Source of the DNA: DAOUJI01 sp965224415
Lineage (GTDB): Bacteria; Chloroflexota; Dehalococcoidia; Lucifugimonadales; JAGWBF01
DNA length: 64,000 bases
Reading direction: 5' to 3'
Assembly (NCBI GenBank): GCA_965224415.1
Contig: CBDCZB010000002.1
Location: 248,001 to 312,000 of the forward strand
Positions within the stretch are counted from its first letter, which is position 1. Each line of letters opens with the position of its first letter. Positions 58,933-64,000 of the stretch are shown here, piece by piece. The notes below the pieces were generated by a model. That model was not told the origin of the DNA. It was given only the letters and a program-made list of their open reading frames with translations, and searched no databases. The position numbers and the translations under genes are program-made.

Positions 58933-60483
58933 TTACTTAGGACCGATCAGTTTCTGTACAAGTTCTCGAGCTCGTTCGTAGGAGGCTAGTTTCCTGACCG
59001 TTATCCTGACAGGAAAATGTTTGCTTACTGGCGAGGACAGGTTTTCTGCGTGAACCTCGCACTTTAGTGCTCCACGAACTTCGTCATCTTCAGTATCGAA
59101 GAATAATTCGCCTAGAAAGGATTCTTGGCCCGTGCTATGGCGCCACTGTTCGCATTCGACAGCGAATGACGCTCTTGGCTCGGATGGCCTGTCAGGCTTG
59201 TAGAAGAACCCATTGGGGTCTCGACGTTGATCGTATGGCGTTACGGGCGGAGGCAAATATATTGGCCTGGTATCAAACAGATTGACTCGTGGCTGCAATC
59301 TGTTCACTGATTCGAAAATTCTGCCAATCCCGCGAATTCCTCCAGTCCCGAAAGTAGCGTCGAGAGAACTAGAGGCTTGTGGACCTACTGGAGGTCGTGG
59401 CGGACGGGGGAGTGCTAGTTCCTCATCTGGGTCGTCATCTGCCTCTCCTCTGTAAGGTGGGGGACAGATTCTGAAATTCCCCATCGCCTCAATGACCACG
59501 AGTGCGTCGTTTCCGGGACGTGTGCCTTCGTTGGTGACTGCGAGTTCGAATACAGGTTGCCCTCTACGTTGTTGAAGTTCCTTGTGTAGGTCGGAGAGAA
59601 TCTTTCTGCACTGGCTGATCCAACTGGGCTATTCTCGATCTCTATATTTTGCAATGTCCTCGTCCTTAGGAGGTCCGGGTGCGAATCTTCTGTCTAACCA
59701 TTCACGTGCTGTTACCCCTCTTTCGTCCCCTGCGGGTTCACCGGGAGTGAAGTTTGTCCTCATTGGGAAGTGGTTGGTCAGGGATTCCACGAGAATGTCT
59801 TTGTCACTTTCTGACAGCGGTTCATAGATGAGATGATCAGCCTCGAGGTGCTCGACGGTTTTTCCTTCCTCGTCAATAAGCTCCATCTTGAATCGGGGTT
59901 CCGATTTCTCCAGTTCAGCCACACGTTGCTTGAGTCGTGTGTTTTCTTTCTCCACTTCATTTTGCTCTGGCGGCCGTAGCCAACTTTCCTTGATTGGAAC
60001 CTGGGGCAATTCTAGGGATCTTGCGGCCATGATTGGTCCCCGGTCGTGGGTAAGCAGCCGGGCATCAGCGTCTGGGTTCTCCTTTCGGAACCTGTGCAAG
60101 CAACCAACTGGTCGGAACCTGTGCAAGCAACCAACTATCTGGTCGTCTGTCTTGCTGTAATCAAGGACTTCCTTCAACTCTGGGCTGGGTTGGCCTAAAC
60201 CCTCTAGCAAAAGCTTCACAATGGGTACTGAGTTATTGATTAATAGGAAGTCTTGTTCTTCTTCCGCTAGGGGAGCGAATGACTGATAAGTGGAACCGGC
60301 TCTCTTCGCAACCCGGCTGTTGCCGCGGGTCTTTTGATTGTCTATCTCTCTGGTGACCGGGCGGCAAACTATCAGATGAACTTCTTCGAATTCGGACCAT
60401 ATTGACCAGTCCAACTCTGCCAGCGGTTTACACTGTATAAAAAGGTTAGTGTCTGGGAACAGGTAGAGTTTGGTCTCACTCAT
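58933..60483 (-). pseudogene. PIN-domain protein gene interrupted by an in-frame TAG
   Basis: Codons 1-284 (60483 to 59632) encode a PIN-type nuclease domain: LFPDTNLFIQ (Asp ~12), a Glu in VTREIDN, KTDDQIVGCL and LLTHDRGP, then a coiled coil (~175-195). An amber stop at 59629-59631 follows YRDRE. The frame then stays open for 232 codons to 58933 and reads PSWISQCRKILSDLHKE, QPVFELAVTNEGTRPGNDAL and VVIEAMGNFRICPPP, clearly coding. One base change (TAC/TAT to TAG) restores a single protein of about 516 aa. There is also a 27-base in-frame tandem duplication. GC is lower than around. Readthrough cannot be excluded. Confidence 0.75.
60086..60136. repeat. 27-base tandem duplication inside the PIN gene
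   Basis: The unit starting CGGAACCTGTGCAAGCAACC occurs at 60086 and again at 60113, duplicating VGCLHRFRP in the protein without breaking the frame. It is probably recent, since the copies are identical over 24 bases. Confidence 0.85.
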
Positions 60484-60709
60484 GTTGCCTGTTGCTCTCC
60501 TGTTTTACCCAGGATTTCCCATATTGGGAGTCTTCAGGCTCAAAGGGCAGACGCTTCCGCCTTCTTGCCTAGGGGTTTCCAGCGCCGCTTCCCCTTGATA
60601 CCATTGTCTGTAGGGAGTTCCGGGACGTTCTCCAACGGGCCACCAGAGTCCTGTAACGATCTATATGCCGCAGTCCCAGACCTCAGAGGACAGCGCGCCC
60701 CTTCAGAAT

Positions 60710-60785
60710 GCCCCAGTGGCGCAATGGCAGCGCAGCCGACTTGTAATCGGCAGGTTGGCGGGTTCGAATCCCCCCTGGGGCTCCA
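60710..60785 (+). tRNA. tRNA-Thr (anticodon TGT)
   Basis: 76 bases. Acceptor GCCCCAG pairs with CTGGGGC, discriminator T and an encoded CCA. The anticodon stem-loop CGACTTGTAATCG gives anticodon TGT. The T loop is TTCGAAT; the T stem has one C-C mismatch. The D arm contains AATGGC. Confidence 0.93.
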
Positions 60786-60792
60786 GACCCTT

Positions 60793-61776
60793 CTAACGGT
60801 TCTCGAAGACCGCCGCCCATAGAGGCGGCTGCCCGTCGATGACCCGTTGAATGTTCTGGAAAGCGTTGGCCGCTCGCTTGGCGAGCGACTCCATGGTGGG
60901 GCCTGCGTTGTGGGGAGTGAGGACAAGGTTGTCGGCTTTCAGGAGAGGGTCGTCAGGCTGGGGCGGCTCGTGATCCAGCACGTCGAGGCCGGCTGCTCCG
61001 ATGGACCCGGTGTTCAGGGCTTCCGCCAGGGCGGGTTCGTTGATTATCCCTCCGCGGCTGGTGTTGACAATCACGGCTGATCTCTTCATCAAGTCCAACT
61101 CGGCTTTACAGACCATGTCCCTGGTCTCCGCCGTGAGGGGAACGTGAATGGAAACCACGTCCGAAGTCCTCAGCAGCTCCTCGAACGAAACGGACTTGGC
61201 CTGAAGCTCCACTTCCTCCGCGCCGGTCACCGTGGCGTATTTGTCGAAATACTGGACCTTGGCGTCGAACCCCTTGAGCATCTTAGCAACCTTGCGGGCT
61301 ATGTTTCCAAAACCAATCAGCCCCACGGTCTTGCCCTCAAGTTCGTAGACGTCCGGCTTGCGGTCCCGAGTCTCGCGCCACCCACCTTCTTTCACCAGGT
61401 TGGCGTAGTGGACCAGCCGCCGATAACACGCCAATATCAGCAGCATGGTGTGCTCGGCCACAGCAACGCTGTTGGCCCCGCCGTTGTTCGCGACAGGAAT
61501 GCCCAATTCCCCAGCCAGGGAAAGGTCGACGCGGTCATAGCCCGCCGACAAGAGCTGGACTAGTCTGCATTTTTTCGCAGCCCTGAACACCTGCTCCGAA
61601 ATCCGAGCAGGCCACAGAACCAGAAAATCGGCGTCCGCCGCCAACGCGGCTTTCTTGTCGTCGTCGATGGACAGGGACGCACACGTGACTTCCATACCGG
61701 GCAAGGCTTGGGAGACCACTATATCCTGAAGCTGAGGGTCCAAGTCGCTGAGAAAAACGATTTTTGCGTCGGGCAT
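60793..61776 (-). CDS. D-2-hydroxyacid dehydrogenase family protein
   Basis: 327 aa. NAD-binding site GKTVGLIGFGNIARKVAKML near 149, catalytic Arg in VNTSRGGIINEPAL (~237), Glu in LDVLDHEPPQPDDPLL (~266), and His in LVLTPHNAGPTMESL (~290). Members reduce or oxidise 2-hydroxy acids such as glycerate or phosphoglycerate. ATG at 61776 fits the conserved start (DAKIVFLSD) although its ribosome site is weak; the frame upstream shows no similarity. The exact substrate is unclear, since there is no ACT domain as in SerA. Confidence 0.88.
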   Translation of the reverse strand: MPDAKIVFLSDLDPQLQDIVVSQALPGMEVTCASLSIDDDKKAALAADADFLVLWPARISEQVFRAAKKCRLVQLLSAGYDRVDLSLAGELGIPVANNGGANSVAVAEHTMLLILACYRRLVHYANLVKEGGWRETRDRKPDVYELEGKTVGLIGFGNIARKVAKMLKGFDAKVQYFDKYATVTGAEEVELQAKSVSFEELLRTSDVVSIHVPLTAETRDMVCKAELDLMKRSAVIVNTSRGGIINEPALAEALNTGSIGAAGLDVLDHEPPQPDDPLLKADNLVLTPHNAGPTMESLAKRAANAFQNIQRVIDGQPPLWAAVFENR

Positions 61777-62052
61777 GGCTTGAATGGGTCCGCCTATAGC
61801 TGGATTTTCGTGCAGTGTACCATATAGATGATACGGTCTCACCGCCTGGGTCACCTGATGCTTTCGAAGGACCGCCGCGAGATGGCGCCGGGGTAAAGGC
61901 CCTGCTTTGGGACCCTCCAACCGCTTGTAACGAAACAACGCTTTTGATACACTCTAGCGTGGCCTGATTCCGCCAGGCTCGTGTTCGTTTGCTTGTTAAG
62001 AAAAGTGGCGAATGTCGGGTGTATTGGAGAGCGGCGGGCCGTATGCTAGACT

Positions 62053-62140
62053 GGAGGAGTGGGTGAGCGGTTAATACCACCAGACTGTAAATCTGGCGCC
62101 CGAACGGGCTACGTAGGTTCGAATCCTACCTCCTCCACCA
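62053..62140 (+). tRNA. tRNA-Tyr (anticodon GTA)
   Basis: 88 bases with the long variable arm of tyrosine tRNAs (CGCCCGAACGGGC). Acceptor GGAGGAG pairs with CTCCTCC, then A and an encoded CCA. The anticodon loop in CAGACTGTAAATCTG gives GTA. Confidence 0.95.
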
Positions 62141-62180
62141 TCCAAAGCGGGTCTATAATTTAACCAAGCAAGCAATAAGG

Positions 62181-62255
62181 GCCCACATAGCTCAGCGGTA
62201 GAGCACGTTCTTGGTAAGAACGGGGTCGGCGGTTCAATTCCGCCTGTGGGCTCCA
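62181..62255 (+). tRNA. tRNA-Thr (anticodon GGT)
   Basis: 75 bases. Acceptor GCCCACA pairs with TGTGGGC, discriminator T, encoded CCA. Anticodon stem-loop CGTTCTTGGTAAGAACG gives GGT. It lies 27 bases before tuf, so it is probably cut from the same precursor as tRNA-Tyr and the tuf mRNA. Confidence 0.95.
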
Positions 62256-62282
62256 GAATAGCAGAGAATCGGAGGAAACCCC

Positions 62283-63485
62283 ATGGCAAAGCAGGCCTTT
62301 GACCGGTCGAAACCCCACATAAACGTGGGAACAATAGGACACGTGGACCACGGCAAGACAACGTTGACCGCCGCCATCACGAAAGTGCTCTCGCTGGGCA
62401 GCGGCAACACCTCATTCAGAGCTTTCGACACCATCGACAACGCTCCCGAAGAAAAGGCCCGCGGTTTGACCATCGCCATTTCCCACATCGAATACGAGAC
62501 CGCCGCACGGCACTACGCCCACGTGGACTGTCCTGGCCACGCCGACTACGTGAAGAACATGATCACCGGAGCCGCCCAGATGGACGGAGCCATTCTGGTC
62601 GTGTCCGCCCCGGACGGCCCGATGCCCCAGACCAGGGAGCACATCCTGCTGGCGCGCCAAGTGGAAGTGCCCCGGATCGTGGTCGCCCTCAACAAGGTGG
62701 ACGCCATGGACGACCCGGAACTTCTGGACCTGGTGGAGCTTGAGGTGCGAGACCTGCTGAACCAGTACGATTTCCCCGGGGACGACACTCCCATAGTCCG
62801 GGTGAGCGCCCTGCGGGCCCTGGAGGGAGACTCGGGAGACCGCGACGACGAATGGGCGGCACAGATTTGGGAGCTCATGGACACGGTGGACGACTATGTC
62901 CCCCTCCCCGAGCGCATCACCGACCGGCCTTTCCTGATGCCCATCGAGGACGTGTTCGGCATCAAGGGGCGCGGCACCGTGGTCACAGGCAGGGTGGAAC
63001 GCGGCACGCTGAAAACCGGCGAGGAAGTGGAGATTGTCGGGTTCGGCGACTCCCGGAAGACCGTTGCCACCGGGCTTGAGATGTTCCACAAGAACCTGGA
63101 CCACACGGAAGCCGGCGACGCCGTGGGTATTCTCCTCCGAGGCGTGGAAAGAGAGGACGTGGAGCGGGGTCAAGTACTGGCCAAGCCCGCTTCCATCCAG
63201 CCCCACACTGCGGCCGAAGCCGAGGTCTACGTGCTGAGCATACAGGAAGGGGGGCGACACACGCCCTTCTTCAACGGCTACAAGCCTCAGTTCTATATCC
63301 GGACCTCCGACATAACCGGCGAGATTCAACTGCCCGAGGGCACCGAAATGGTGATGCCCGGCGACAACATCACGATGACCATCAAGCTGATTTCACCCAT
63401 AGCCCTGGAAGAGGGACTGCGGTTCGCCATCCGAGAGGGCGGCAGGACCGTGGGGGCCGGCGTGGTCACCAAGATAGTGGAGTAG
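62283..63485 (+). CDS. tuf: Elongation factor Tu
   Basis: 400 aa, ATG behind GGAGGAAACCCC. GTPase motifs: GHVDHGKT at 19-26, RGLTI (switch I, slightly different from the usual RGITI), DCPGHADY near 81, NKVD near 136. Domains II and III are complete (FGIKGRGTVVTGRVERG, TPFFNGYKPQFYIRTSD). It delivers aminoacyl-tRNA to the ribosome. It is followed at three bases by rpmG, secE and nusG, the classical order. Confidence 0.98.
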   Translation: MAKQAFDRSKPHINVGTIGHVDHGKTTLTAAITKVLSLGSGNTSFRAFDTIDNAPEEKARGLTIAISHIEYETAARHYAHVDCPGHADYVKNMITGAAQMDGAILVVSAPDGPMPQTREHILLARQVEVPRIVVALNKVDAMDDPELLDLVELEVRDLLNQYDFPGDDTPIVRVSALRALEGDSGDRDDEWAAQIWELMDTVDDYVPLPERITDRPFLMPIEDVFGIKGRGTVVTGRVERGTLKTGEEVEIVGFGDSRKTVATGLEMFHKNLDHTEAGDAVGILLRGVEREDVERGQVLAKPASIQPHTAAEAEVYVLSIQEGGRHTPFFNGYKPQFYIRTSDITGEIQLPEGTEMVMPGDNITMTIKLISPIALEEGLRFAIREGGRTVGAGVVTKIVE

Positions 63486-63488
63486 ACA

Positions 63489-63659
63489 ATGGCTAAGAGA
63501 GGCGGCGACGTCAGAATAGTTTTGACCATGTCATGCACTGACTGCCGCGAACGCAATTACACCAGCAGCAAAAACCGGCGGAACGACACTCAGCGGATTG
63601 AGCTGAAGAAGTACTGTCCTCGGTGTCGTTCCCACAAGGTCCACAGGGAAGAGAGGTAA
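63489..63659 (+). CDS. rpmG: Ribosomal protein L33
   Basis: 56 aa, ATG three bases after the tuf stop with GGAG at the tuf end. It keeps both zinc pairs, CTDC (16-19) and CPRC (43-46), so it is the zinc-binding form. The sequence ERNYTSSKNRRNDTQRIELKK is typical of L33. It is in the usual tuf-rpmG-secE-nusG order. Confidence 0.95.
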   Translation: MAKRGGDVRIVLTMSCTDCRERNYTSSKNRRNDTQRIELKKYCPRCRSHKVHREER

Positions 63660-63666
63660 CGTAACC

Positions 63667-63918
63667 TTGGCCCGCTCACCTTCCGCTCGCGGACAGTCAT
63701 CGCGCAACATCATCAACCCTCAGTCTGTACGACGCGGAAACCCTCTGGAATTCTTCAGGGAGACCATCGCGGAGCTCCGAAAAGCCGTTTGGCCCACCAG
63801 GGAGGAGACGGCCCGCCTCACTGTGTACGTGATCATACTTTCCGCGTTCATAGGGGCCATCCTGGCCGGGTTGGACTACGCCTTTTCCCAGACCTTTAGC
63901 CGGTTTATTCTGGGGTAG
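63667..63918 (+). CDS. secE: Preprotein translocase subunit SecE
   Basis: 83 aa, TTG start behind GAGAGGTAACC, seven bases after rpmG. The SecE signature FFRETIAELRKAVWPTREET (28-47) leads into one membrane helix (VYVIILSAFIGAILAGLDYA). The short form with a single helix is normal outside the gammaproteobacteria. It anchors SecY in the export channel. Confidence 0.95.
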   Translation: MARSPSARGQSSRNIINPQSVRRGNPLEFFRETIAELRKAVWPTREETARLTVYVIILSAFIGAILAGLDYAFSQTFSRFILG

Positions 63919-63968
63919 ACTCTCAATCCCTAACGACAACCTCAGGACAAGACCATCAAGGAGTCATT

Positions 63969-64000
63969 GTGTCTAGCACGACCAGCGAAGTTCGATGGTA
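63969..64000 (+). CDS. nusG: NusG, first 10 codons (cut by window edge)
   Basis: GTG behind AAGGAG, reading VSSTTSEVRWY, with the start of the EVRWYVVH-type motif of NusG. Position after secE agrees. NusG is the transcription elongation/termination factor. Confidence 0.85.
   Translation, partial: MSSTTSEVRW

Noticed and set aside
62141..62180. TATAAT between tRNA-Tyr and tRNA-Thr as a tuf promoter
   Set aside because: The region 17 bases upstream lies in the tRNA-Tyr acceptor and has no -35 match.

Overview
The window looks like a chromosomal segment of an uncultured member of the Chloroflexota, most likely the Dehalococcoidia/SAR202 branch. This is an inference from gene content: DUF1800/DUF1501/NHL modules, several F420/flavin-type luciferase-like monooxygenases, fused CaiB-type CoA-transferases beside SCP-x-like thiolases, a reductive-dehalogenase-like protein, Thr/Pro-linker lipoproteins, an Asp23/AmaP/DUF2273 set, and no outer-membrane B12 receptor. 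No rRNA or CRISPR array is present.

Layout, left to right. 0-3.4 kb: end of a DUF1800 gene, DUF1501, an NHL-propeller protein and a Fur/PerR regulator. 3.5-7.6 kb: a palindromic intergenic repeat, then a STAND/TPR ATPase and an MFS transporter (minus strand). 7.8-11.5 kb: comEC and a luciferase-like oxidoreductase. 11.5-16.3 kb: a fully readable cobalamin-controlled transcription unit on the minus strand, in the order promoter, B12 riboswitch, intrinsic terminator, a radical-SAM-like protein lacking the Fe-S cysteines, BtuF-, BtuC- and BtuD-like genes. 16.3-19.6 kb: small metabolic enzymes and the Asp23/AmaP/DUF2273 set. 19.7-30.5 kb: a consensus promoter, rpoB, rpoC, pyrD and the reductive-dehalogenase-like gene, ending at a strong bidirectional terminator. 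30.5-35.8 kb: a catabolic-looking operon of a double CoA-transferase and two tandem thiolase-like paralogues with a consensus promoter. 35.9-42 kb: low-complexity lipoproteins, interrupted by an IS630-type element with an A8 slippery site. 42.2-47.5 kb: a tandem DUF1800 pair, a second NHL protein and a luciferase-like enzyme. 47.7-57.4 kb: two oligopeptide-type binding proteins, one permease pair, a TIR-like protein, cupins and an amidohydrolase. 57.5-60.7 kb: a lower-GC, damaged stretch with a frameshifted gene, an amber-interrupted PIN gene, direct repeats and a tRNA-Thr fragment, next to an intact tRNA-Thr. 60.8-64 kb: a D-2-hydroxyacid dehydrogenase, tRNA-Tyr, tRNA-Thr, tuf, rpmG, secE and the start of nusG.

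How the genes fit together. The corrinoid theme is the most coherent: a B12-repressed uptake operon sits in the same window as a protein of the B12-dependent reductive dehalogenase/epoxyqueuosine reductase type. The CoA-transferase/thiolase operon, the monooxygenases, the SMP-30 lactonase, the amidohydrolase and the peptide-type transporters suggest scavenging of diverse organic compounds. The best candidate for something undescribed is the cysteine-less radical-SAM-like protein that heads the B12 operon. The cytosolic (signal-less) DUF1800/DUF1501/NHL modules come second.
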